In this document: positions 19,496-27,388 of the stretch, one piece after another | How positions within the stretch are numbered: the stretch's first letter is position 1 | Layout of the letters: each line of letters opens with the position of its first letter | NCBI GenBank assembly: GCA_003427395.1 | Contig: BFEA01000393.1 | Coordinates: 1,004,783 to 1,032,328, forward strand | DNA: 27,546 nt | Origin: Chara braunii | Lineage: Eukaryota > Streptophyta > Charophyceae > Charales > Characeae | Direction of reading: 5' to 3' | The notes under the pieces: generated by a model | Databases searched by the model: none | What the model was told of the DNA's origin: nothing | What the model saw: only the letters and a program-made list of their open reading frames with translations | Position numbers and translations under genes: made by a program

Positions 19496-20470
19496 CTCTT
19501 GGCCTCGGAAAACAAAATCCTACATCAGGAGGGAAGATCCACCATAGTCAAAGCTCTCCCCGGGGACACCGTAAAAATGCGGGATGAGCTGTATATGCGG
19601 CACGCCAGCAACTGGGCGTTTCATGATGACGCCGCCTTCAAATCTACGAGCAACAAGGTGGGTTGGATTAGAGAACGCCTGGGTGCCTTTAAGGGGTCTG
19701 CTGAAGGGGCTCATGAATTTTTTCTCATACAGCCAATCTCATCATCCGTTATTACGGTCATTTGCATGTACGATACAGATAAGAAAACAATGGATGGATG
19801 GCGATCACTACGCTGTGAGGGATCTGAGGTCCGGATCTACCCCTGGTACCCCCCGAAGCAACAACGACCAGAAGAGCAAAATGAGCAACTTATGAGAGAA
19901 TATTTCTGGGTAGAATTTAGGCATATCCCGATCGAGATCCAGGCTGCGTTCATACAAGACTTCGTAGAGAAGTTTGATGTGGTCGACTTCATAGATCCCC
20001 TCCCACCGCACGTCCCACGACGAGATGACCACCTCATGCTAGCCATACGACTAGCGGAGGGACAAATCTTTACCATTGATGACATAATCCCTTACTGCAT
20101 CGGTGGGAAAATCTACCGAATTCATACCGCCCACAAACTAAGGCCCTTGTGTGTCAAATGCCAGGCCTACGAACACTTATATTCAGACACAGCATGCACC
20201 CGTCACCCCTCTCGTGCAGCCAAACCCACAGGGCGCCTGCAAAAAGACCCTTTTGCAGACACCTGGTGGCGGCCAGTTGACCCTGGCCATGAAGGCTGGG
20301 TCTACATAGATGAATCGGGACAGGAAGGGGGGGGGGACTGTGGGTTGGACATGGGAAGGGCTGGGCAACCCACGACAGGACATCAGACCGCCAGCGGCTT
20401 GGACCCCCCCGAAAACCTTGGAATCCCACCTGCAACAGTTAACCCAGTCAACCCCTGGGGTGTCAAGTAA
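19496..20470 (+). pseudogene. LINE-B ORF1, N-terminal gag-like part (DUF4283-like region and zinc knuckle)
   Basis: The frame is open from the insertion edge. The first ATG is at 19577, giving MRDELYMRHASNWAFHDD. The middle (YFWVEFRHIPIEIQAAFI, then DHLMLAIRLAEG) has the look of the DUF4283 region found in plant L1 ORF1 proteins. It is followed by a zinc-knuckle-like CVKCQAYEHLYSDTAC (20150-20197) with spacing C-x2-C-x4-H-x6-C, two residues longer than the usual last gap. Such proteins bind the element RNA to form the transposition particle. At the G10 tract (20327-20336) another frame opens and carries the likely continuation (NRFSPLLRESGDG). The present frame ends at 20468-20470. Confidence 0.7.
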
Positions 20471-20684
20471 AGGGAAACCGTGGGAAAGTGCCGGGAGGAA
20501 GAAGCAAGGAAAAAAAAAAGTGTTGGAGGTACAGCCCAGAACAGGAATTGCACCCGGGGCTAACAGGTTTTCTCCGCTGCTGAGAGAATCTGGAGATGGC
20601 AGGGGGGAGGGAGACAGAGGGTCTAAGACCAGAGGAGGGTCGAACCAGGCAGGACAACCAGGAGATCGTTGTTTCGACCTCTGA
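20337..20684 (+). pseudogene. LINE-B ORF1 continuation after a probable frameshift at a G10 tract
   Basis: After the G-run the frame beginning at 20310 reads VGWTWEGLGNPRQDIRPP, GRKKQGKKKVLEVQPRTG and NRFSPLLRESGDG. The basic stretch followed by NRFSPLL resembles the part after the zinc knuckle in plant LINE ORF1 proteins. The frame closes at about 20684, and the Gln-rich frame (from 20596) takes over near a second G-rich run at 20602-20607. The two shifts at G-runs can be real indels or homopolymer sequencing errors. Confidence 0.55.
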
Positions 20685-21642
20685 AAACGACCCGCCCGCT
20701 GGTGCGAAGGAGGGGGGAGGGGACCAGGCTGACGTCCGACAGACGGAGAACAAGCCGCGGACGGGTGAGCCCGAGAATCAGATCAGCCACACACTCCCCT
20801 CCCAGGAACAGCACCAGACAGAACAGGCGGGGCAACCTCAACAGACACACGCACCGCCTCCCCCGGAACAGACAAAAACACATGGGGGGACGACACAACA
20901 GTCACAGCAGACGCACCAGGTGCAACAATTAGAACAACCTTTGCACGGACGGCAAGAGGAAGTGACACAACAGTCACACCAGCCACAACAGCCACACTAG
21001 GTGCAAAAAACTGTGCGGCCTACGAACGGGCAGCCAGAGTAGCAACTACGATTGAAACAGCAGGCAAGGGCGAAACAGCCACAACAACCACAACAATCGG
21101 CACCGACATCACAACAACAGGCAGGGCAACCTAATTTAGAAGAGACGCACCCCGCTCAGGCCGAACACAAACATCATACGTCAGATTTTTTCTCAGACGC
21201 CTTCGAAGCCCGACGAATGGACATAGAAGCCTTCTCCCCTCCTCCGCCAGACGTTGAAATGATGGATAGCCAAACAGACCCGTATGCCCCCCCTCAGGAA
21301 ATGGACCTGGATCAGAAGATCCAGAAAATCACGGAATGGATTATTAAACATCTACGGTCGGAGACCGCTAAGGAAGGGGCGACGGGAGGGGATGAATACT
21401 GGGACGCGTCGTACGTGGAACTGGTAGCCCTCTTAAACAACAGTCCAACACTTAGAGCGGCGCTGACAACTGGCCCCCCGACCCATTTCACATGGGCGGA
21501 GAGCTTCCGGAGAATTCTGGCCATCGCCCGCTACCGATTTCGCCCCCCACCCGTCCCAGCAAATGCGCACTCTCAACACCCCTCCACCCCTGCACCTGGT
21601 GCAAGGGGGGCCACACAAGGGGAGGAGGGGAGGAAGGGATGA
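20596..21642 (+). pseudogene. LINE-B ORF1 Gln-rich linker and following acidic region
   Basis: One frame runs through the stretch with two TAG stops (20998-21000 and 21040-21042), both likely CAG to TAG within Gln codons. The first 150 codons are Gln-, Pro- and His-rich (SQQTHQVQQLEQPLHG and similar), which suggests a disordered linker. After 21180 the sequence becomes ordered-looking: SDFFSDAFEARRMDIEAF, DVEMMDSQTDPYAPPQEM, then IQKITEWIIKHLRSETAKEG and YVELVALLNNSPTLRAAL, which look helical. I do not recognise a family. It probably belongs to ORF1, lying between the zinc knuckle and the domain at 21640-22179. Confidence 0.5.
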
Positions 21643-22179
21643 CCTCCAGACGCCTAAAGCTGCGACAACTCATAGAACCGGGTCTTTTCGAGTTGCCCCT
21701 CACTATCATGAACGACATAGTAGTACTCCCTATGCGCAAAGCAGATGGAAAATGGGAGATTGGGCTAGTACTCCCTATGCGCAAAGCAGATGGAAAATGG
21801 GAGATTGGGCTCTCCCCGATAGGAGCGCATGGCGGGGTGACGCTGCAAGGGTGGGACTTCCTGGGTCAGACCCCAGACATCAAAGAAAGGAACAGAACCT
21901 TCACGGACCAAATGCAAGTCTTTGTACCCAGACACTATGCACCCGGGGCGAGGGCGGGGTTAAGATTTGCGGACTGTGACATGCAGATGGCGAAGAACGA
22001 CCTGTACCTGTTGTTTGAACCCAATAAAACGGCCGATCTGTCACACTGCACTGCTTGACCTACAGTGTGCAAAGGTTAAGTCCGGGGAATACTGGTCTGA
22101 AGATGATGTGTGCAGATGCTTGTGTAGAATCCTGCGGAAGAAAGTCCTGCTTCTAGACACATGGGACACCAAAAAATGA
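21640..22179 (+). pseudogene. Unrecognised domain between ORF1 linker and ORF2 of LINE-B
   Basis: The first part is in the frame ending at 22058 and reads MTSRRLKLRQLIEPGLFELP, LSPIGAHGGVTLQGWDFLG, QMQVFVPRHYAPGARAGLRF and MAKNDLYLLFEPNKTADLS. It continues in the next frame from about 22040 as ALLDLQCAKVKSGEYWSEDD, then VCRCLCRILRKKVLLLDTWD, to the TGA at 22177-22179. The sequence looks like a folded domain and is not endonuclease, RT or RNase H. It holds a 45-bp tandem duplication (21721-21810). The EYWSEDD...KKVLLLDTW end faintly recalls OTU-type proteases, but I see no catalytic triad, so I do not assign it. Confidence 0.45.
21721..21810 (+). repeat. Exact 45-bp tandem duplication inside LINE-B
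   Basis: The 45 bases at 21721-21765 are repeated without change at 21766-21810. Because 45 is divisible by three, it duplicates 15 residues (VLPMRKADGKWEIGL) in frame. The absence of differences suggests a recent slip or unequal exchange, or an assembly or PCR artefact. Confidence 0.97.
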
Positions 22180-22215
22180 CACCCCTTGTGAACATACCAC
22201 AAATAACACCAACAA

Positions 22216-22365
22216 ATGACTGACCTAGACACACTATATTTTAGAAACCTAGCCTGGAAAGAATGTGTGAGAACGACAGACCTTGATCTCCGTTCTATCA
22301 ATGTAAACGGCCTGGCGACCTACATCCAGAAAAACGTCAGGCCATTTGGGACTCAACTTAGATGA
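22216..22365 (+). pseudogene. LINE-B ORF2 start with vestigial endonuclease N-terminus
   Basis: A 49-codon frame from ATG 22216 to TGA 22363-22365 reads MTDLDTLYFRNLAWKECVRT, then LDLRSINVNGLATYIQKNVR. SINVNGL followed by a basic helix is the first conserved block of the APE-type endonuclease, with its Asn. The remaining blocks (LQET, N-Y-P, GGDFN, SRID, S-D-H) are absent. The next recognisable sequence, about 22370-22570, is already the region between endonuclease and RT. About 200 codons are therefore missing. The ATG is the likely ORF2 start. Confidence 0.6.
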
Positions 22366-24035
22366 GTGGCAGTTCTGGCGCCAATAGAAAGGACATTTCG
22401 CTTCGTTCTTTACGTGGTTCAACAATGGTATGATCTTCCTAGCTAAGAAATGCAAAGACTTCTCTAAAGCAAAAGCGGCTCTTAAGGCATCAACAAAAAT
22501 TTACTATTCATCAGGAACTGCTAAGCCTGGAACACCAGGCAGATTCACATCTTCTCACCGCACACATCCAGGAAGTGAAGGCCAAACTTCTTCAATATGC
22601 ACAACATAGATGGCAGGGCATCAGAATACGAGGGAAAATGTCAAAGTTCATTCAGGAAGCCACAATGGACACCCATTTTTTTAGCATGGCGACTGCCCGC
22701 GCGAGACGTACGATAATGGAGGCATTGTACGACCCGGACAGAGGGGACGAAATCATAGCAACGAATACTGCACACTGCACCCTAATCACACGCAGTTTCT
22801 TCAAACAACTCTATAAATCCCAACTCCCGGCCCCGCGGGGGAAGACATGGACGCGAGATCTGGAAGAATTCTTGGCGCCTATGGACAAACGTCTCTCCCC
22901 CATGCAGCAAGAGCACCTGGAACGTCCCCTGACAAAGGAGGACATATGGGCAGCACTCCTTCAGATGAGGGAAGAAAAAACACCAGGCATAGATGGTTTC
23001 CCCAAAGAGTTTTGGGAAACAATGTGGTCAGAATTAAGCACATATCTGTGGGCGTTCTATCAGCAAGTCTGGGAGGACGGGGAAATGGGGGAAGTAGTGG
23101 GGAAAGGAGTGTTGACTCTGTTGTATAAAAAAGGGGATAAAATGAACGATAGGAATTACAAACCAATTACTCTCCTTACAGTCGTCTACAAAATCCTCTC
23201 CAAAGCCTTGGCAAACCGTATGGTGGAGATCCTGACAGACGTGATCCACCCAGCTCAAACGGGATTTATGACTGGGCGGAACATACAAGAGAATATCCTG
23301 TTAATAAATGAAATTGTTTGTCTAGTGTGACGAAACCGGGCAAATGCGGCAATCGTCTTCATCGATTTCGAGAAGGCATACGATCACGTTGACTGGATCT
23401 TTCTAGATAAATGCTTGGAAAAAATGAACTTTGGGCCGATTTTTAGACGATGGGTACGCATCCTACACAAAAACGCCACCACCTGTGTACAGGTAAATGG
23501 ATCGGTGACACCTCCCTTTGAGCTCCAGCGATCGGTTAGGCAAGGAGACCCCATCGCCCCTTATCTCTTCCTGGTCATCATGGAGGCCCTTTCGGCTAAC
23601 TTAAGACACAACAAAGATCTAACCCGAATCAGGATCCCCAACATCCCGGAGGAAGCGGTACCCATCTGTTCCCTGTTTGCAGACGACCTTACTATTATGG
23701 TTAAAGCAAATGCACAAAACATAAACCGTTTCGGTCGCGTATCAGACATGACGGTCAATTGGGGACAGAAAACTGTGGGCTGGTGGCTGCACCATCAGGG
23801 GGGCAGACCGCCAGAAAACCCGCGCATCACTTGGCTTCCCCCGGACGACCCCCTCAGAATCTTAGGAGCATCGCTCACCGCCAAAGGGGAACCCGTCACG
23901 AATGATGAATGGCTGATTAAACCGTCACAGGCCAAGCTGCTGCAATGGAATCACAAACACACTTCAATTTTTGGACGGACTCTGATTATAAATAATGTCG
24001 TGCTCGCCACTCTCTGGTATCGAGCCATTCTTTGA
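22366..24035 (+). pseudogene. LINE-B ORF2 reverse transcriptase domain (two in-frame TGA stops)
   Basis: From about 22506 a single frame reads QELLSLEHQADSHLLTAHIQ and RIRGKMSKFIQEATMDTHFF (pre-RT), then MREEKTPGIDGFPKEFW, LYKKGDKMNDRNYKPITLL, DFEKAYDHVDWIFL, VRQGDPIAPYLFLVIMEA and the catalytic FADD (23676-23687). DFEKAYD supplies the first catalytic Asp. All main RT blocks are in order in one frame. Only TGA at 23328-23330 (where relatives often have Trp) and TGA at 24033-24035 interrupt it. 22366-22505 is a diverged connector with stops. This RT would reverse-transcribe the element RNA at the nicked target. It is the best-preserved domain in the window. Confidence 0.93.
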
Positions 24036-25961
24036 CCCATAAGCAAAGGTGAGCTTAAGACGCTCAAGCAACAACTGGCGGCCTTCTTATGGAGAGGGGA
24101 CAATAGTAATACACACGTTATCAATCGGGTGGCATGGGACTCGGTGGTTCATCCTAAGGTTGGGGGAGGGCTTAGAATAGTGGACCCCCCCACACAGTTT
24201 CAGACCCTGAGCGTCCACTGGATCCAATATATTATCTTTGAAACCTCCTCCCCCTGGGTTCCCCTGACACTAACGCAAATCGCGGCCTTGGCCCCGGAAG
24301 CCCCACCAGAAACAGACCCTCTCATATGGATTGAGGACAGATACTGGAGACTCCCCAGGAAATACACGAATGGTGACCCGTTGGACGAACACTGGATACG
24401 CCTTTTGCGCACGTGGAGGAGATTCCCACTCCCCGACCGCCCCACCCTGGACAGATGGGAGGAGATAGTCACGCAACCGCTGTTCGGCAATAGATTAATC
24501 ACAGATCCTCTCGGTCAGGTAAGGAACAACTCGGACTCCCCCTGGAAAATCTGGGTGAAACACGGGGTGCTGAGGGTGAGGGATCTACGGGATGGGGAAA
24601 ACGGAGAATGGAAAAGTGCAGGAAGAATGAAAAGTTGCTTGCGCTACTGCCACTCCCTCGAGTCTACAATGGAAGAACTTGTTGAAAGTTTTCCCATCCA
24701 ATGGTACACTAGGCTAAAGAAAGGTCCAACATTGGAAGAAAATGATTGGGTGGGGCTACCTGTCCATGAATCACAAGTAGGCCTAGTGCATCTAGTCGAT
24801 CAGGCACAAGTCCTGATTGATTGTTACCCTATTACAGAATCAGGGCGACTACAAGGGAATAGTCAACCTTTCATCTGGAAAAGGAAATCAGAAGTCTATC
24901 GCATCAGGGTGATTGAAGAAGGGAACGGTTGGAGAGTGTATCGTCCAATGACCCCGATCGAGAACCTCCCCCTTGATCCCCAAAAATGGAGATGGTCGTG
25001 GAAAGGCAAGGGAGGGCGGGGACGGGGGGAGGAAAGAACGGTCCAACTAACCGCCCTTAAAACGAAGTTAGTCTACCGGATGCTCAGACCCAAGCGCAGG
25101 CTAAGAGACGTGGTGGCGGACAGATGGCAGCGCCATCTAAACGTAGACCAAAGCACACTCAAATCTATCCAATGGTCAGCGAGTATCACAAAAGGCCGGC
25201 AAAAATCTCCGCTCTTCAATGGCAAATCATTCACCGTTGCCTGCCGACCAATAACTGGCTGATTGATCATACACAACTCGAACAACAAGGAAGGGCGCTT
25301 CCGTGGTGTCGGGGCTGCTACCAAAATTTCCCCGGAAAAAAAAGCGCCCTGAGACGGTCGAGCACATCTTCCTACAATGCCCTGCAGCTGTCCTGCTATG
25401 GAGATGGTGGGATAGGATCTGGCGGCACATCGTCCCAGGCTCATTATGGCCTTGGGAGTGGAGGGCAATTCTGTTGGGACACTGCCCCCACTTTTGCGAC
25501 AACACCTTTGTAGCAAATATGTTCTCCCTGGGCCGCCGTACAGTCCTCTGGACCATATGGTGGCGAAGATGCATCTTGGAATTAGAGGGGGCAGGGTAGA
25601 GGAGGGGGAGGTCACAGAACAGATACGGCTGCTCTTCCAATATGAGATCATGGCACAATGGCACAGCGTTAAGGAAAAACTGAGTCAGGTGCACAGCAGG
25701 GGTGACATTAAAAAAATTATCTCCCGGTTCTGTGAAGGCTGGCTGGGGGGGGAGAGGGAGGGCTGGGTCGCGAGGGTGGTCTGGACAGGAGACAGGTTGG
25801 ACCATGGAGAAGGTCAGGAGGGAGACCTGGAAAGAGACTACCAGCTTCTCTTCAAAGATTGGACAAGGGTGGATCCCAGAGAACAGCTGAGACCTGTGCA
25901 GGATTTCGGTGATCCCTTTCCTCCTCACCCGTTGGCCCTGGAGGAATATCTGGGGGCTTAG
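24036..25961 (+). pseudogene. LINE-B ORF2 C-terminal region with zf-RVT-like finger (frameshifted)
   Basis: The RT frame continues from 24036 to about 25200 (LAAFLWRGDNSNTHVINRVA, VVHPKVGGGLRIVDPPTQF, QPLFGNRLITDPLGQ), then switches frame near 25170-25210, again at an A8 tract (25336-25343), and once more near 25560, ending at TAG 25959-25961. Across the shifts it reads QWQIIHRCLPTNNWLIDH, WCRGC (Cys codons 25307 and 25316), ETVEHIFLQCP (His 25363, Cys 25378) and LLWRWWDRIW. This is the zf-RVT arrangement at the end of plant L1 ORF2. The acidic tail (GGEREGWVARVVWTGDRLDH) is not recognised. Confidence 0.82.
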
Positions 25962-26034
25962 AGTCATCTAAATCACTCAAATACACGGCATAGCAAGTTG
26001 CAGGCAAGAGGTAGGAAGAAAAAGGATTAGATAT

Positions 26035-26058
26035 GGGACGCTGGACCCGGTTTCCAGC
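26035..26058 (+). repeat. 3'-UTR hairpin motif, copy 1
   Basis: This is a 24-bp unit beginning GGGAC and containing the inverted repeat GCTGGA / TCCAGC around a 7-nt CCCGGTT loop. It is identical to the copies at 26292 and 26363. Confidence 0.95.
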
Positions 26059-26291
26059 TCAATGGCGTCACTTTCAATGATGGATTATGAAAAAAAAAAA
26101 AGATTTCTCAGTCTTTGCCAGTCCTTCTGGTTCTTCTTACTTCTCATTTGCTGCCCATTCTACTTCTCATTTTGCACCACGAGGACAGTAGATGGTGGGT
26201 AGGGCTGGGTTTCGGAGGGAGTCTCCACCGGTGCCCCCCCCCCACACCCAACCACACCCCAGGGTAGGCAGGGATGTTATAATCCGGACAT

Positions 26292-26315
26292 GGGACGCTG
26301 GACCCGGTTTCCAGC
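26292..26315 (+). repeat. 3'-UTR hairpin motif, copy 2
   Basis: Exact copy of the 24-bp unit. Flanking bases differ from the other copies, so the identity is confined to the motif. Confidence 0.95.
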
Positions 26316-26362
26316 ACTGTGGTGTCAGACTCAATGGTGAAGAAGAGAAAGATGTATCTAAG

Positions 26363-26386
26363 GGACGCTGGACCCGGTTTCCAGCA
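26363..26386 (+). repeat. 3'-UTR hairpin motif, copy 3
   Basis: Exact copy of the 24-bp unit, about 100 bp before the poly-A tail. It is the copy whose flank (TAAGGGA) best matches the diverged motif in LINE-A at 10501-10528. Confidence 0.95.
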
Positions 26387-26482
26387 GGTGAGACTCCCCA
26401 CCAATAGATGGAGCGGCCCACCAGACAAAGCCTCAATCTCGGTGGTTCTCTTACCACCACTGGGATAGAGGTTTTGCACAGG

Positions 26483-26486
<4 letters not shown>

Positions 26487-26514
<28 letters not shown>
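26487..26514 (+). repeat. LINE-B poly-A tail (A28)
   Basis: An uninterrupted A-run abuts the 3' target duplication and marks the 3' end of the element and its orientation. Confidence 0.95.
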
Positions 26515-26518
<4 letters not shown>

Positions 26519-26527
26519 AAATGGGCT
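26515..26527 (+). repeat. LINE-B target-site duplication, 3' copy
   Basis: Identical to 19482-19494. It restores the reading AAIEEQMGWW across the insertion. Confidence 0.95.
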
Positions 26528-26795
26528 GGTGGTTTGGACCTCAGTTCTGGGCAGCAGCCCAAGGAACCCGAGGGGGTGTTGCAATCCTCATTGCTCGGAC
26601 TGCACCGCTTGTTGTGACCGATTTCAGGACTGATCATAATGGAAGATGGGCCTGGGTCCGGTTTACTATTTGTCAATAAGAATGGGCCATTTTCAATTTG
26701 TATGCACCTACAAGCCAGGCTGATAGGGTTGAACTTCTCAAATTTATTCCCTGGCGTATACCACAAGTTGAAAACATTATTTTGGGGGGTGATCG

Positions 26796-26809
26796 GAATA
26801 CACCGCTTG
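26796..26809 (+). repeat. SINE target-site duplication, 5' copy
   Basis: GAATACACCGCTTG. The partner at 27375-27388 differs at one base. LINE-A has a single related copy (GAATAAAACGCTTG on its minus strand). Confidence 0.92.
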
Positions 26810-27374
26810 ATCCAGCGGCCTAGCTCAATTGGTTAGGCACGCAAGTGACATTCAGGAGGTCGTGGGTTCAATCCCCAGCGGCCTGTAGCAGTCTTGGTGC
26901 CAACCAACTGAGATAGTCAGCTGGATCCTCCCAGTCAGTATTAGCAAGGTCTTCAGCCAACATGGGTGTGAGTGTGTGTGTCAGTGGGTTGCGTGTGGTG
27001 TGTGGGAGAGTGTTGGCTTTAGACACTACCGTTACTCGATGGCGGTGGGGGAAGATGAAAAGGGAGGCACAGTTACTGGCGAATGCTCGGTCCTTGTGTT
27101 AGCCGGGCCCCCACCGGCGGCCCCAACCCTGCACCCTAAACGCTAGGGCAAAGGGGCAAACATGCCGTTACCCCTCTCCTGGTAACCTCCCTTCACCGAA
27201 GAGTGGTAGAAAGCTATGCTTGCAGGGGTCCCCTGTATAGCCTTAGGAGTAGTGGTAGGTATGAAAAGAAAGATATGTTCCGTGACATGGCAGGACGCCA
27301 GTTAAAGACATGTGAGGTGAGAGAAAAATATATGGCCGTCCCCCCATGAGGAGAAGACAAAAAAAAAAAAAAAA
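26810..27374 (+). mobile_element. tRNA-derived SINE (565 bp) inserted in LINE-C
   Basis: The insertion is bounded by a 14-bp target duplication (one mismatch) and ends in 16 As (27359-27374). Its head has RNA polymerase III internal promoter boxes: TAGCTCAATTGG (A box, 26821-26832) and GGTTCAATCC (B box, 26865-26874), 32 bp apart, with a T-arm-like stem of 4 bp and a 7-nt loop. The body is non-coding, with a GT-rich part (about 26965-27005) and a GC-rich part (about 27103-27130). SINEs are transcribed by Pol III and copied by LINE enzymes. The A-tail and target-site type fit an L1 helper. I do not recognise the family, and 565 bp is long for a plant SINE. Confidence 0.85.
26821..26874 (+). 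promoter_or_regulatory. Pol III A and B boxes of the SINE
   Basis: The A box is at 26821-26832 and the B box at 26865-26874. Both fit tRNA consensus sequences apart from an A in place of G after GGTTC in the B box (GGTTCAATCC). Confidence 0.8.
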
Positions 27375-27388
27375 GAATACAACGCTTG
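27375..27388 (+). repeat. SINE target-site duplication, 3' copy
   Basis: GAATACAACGCTTG, one difference from 26796-26809. Confidence 0.92.

Larger units (their letters stand above)
25962..26486 (+). other. LINE-B 3' UTR
   Basis: About 525 bp of non-coding sequence run from the ORF2 stop to the poly-A tail. It carries three exact copies of a 24-bp hairpin motif and CT-rich segments (about 26105-26175), and ends GGCTTT before the A-run. Confidence 0.88.
19495..26514 (+). mobile_element. LINE-B: 7.0-kb L1-type non-LTR retrotransposon inserted in LINE-C
   Basis: The element is bounded by a 13-bp exact target duplication (19482-19494 and 26515-26527) and ends in 28 As. Its order is ORF1 with a DUF4283-like region and zinc knuckle, Gln-rich linker, unrecognised domain, ORF2 with a vestigial endonuclease, RT and zf-RVT-like tail, then a 3' UTR with three hairpin repeats. 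ORF1 is open from the very left edge, leaving almost no 5' UTR, so the copy may be slightly 5'-truncated, as is common after target-primed reverse transcription. Few stops in the RT mean it is younger or better preserved than LINE-A. It belongs to a different LINE family from the element it interrupted. Confidence 0.95.
26515..26809 (+). mobile_element. LINE-C, segment 2: endonuclease middle part
   Basis: The endonuclease resumes after LINE-B with EQMGWWFGPQFWAAAQ, GTRGGVAILIARTAPLVV, NGRWAWVRFTI, IFNLYAPTSQADRVELL and VENIILGGDRN. The N-Y-A-P and GGD-x-N blocks are present. A TAA falls after FTICQ. It is clearly homologous to LINE-A at 14745-14995 and 16221-16255 and shows the site where LINE-A received its LTR in uninterrupted form. 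It is cut at 26809 by the SINE. Confidence 0.92.

Noticed and set aside
21640-22179. OTU-like protease in LINE-B
   Set aside because: There is a faint similarity at the C-terminal end only, and no D-G-x-C or terminal His was seen.
26815-26886. Functional tRNA gene
   Set aside because: A and B boxes and a T-arm are present, but the acceptor ends do not pair and the anticodon stem is not convincing. The sequence is the head of a SINE with its own target duplication.
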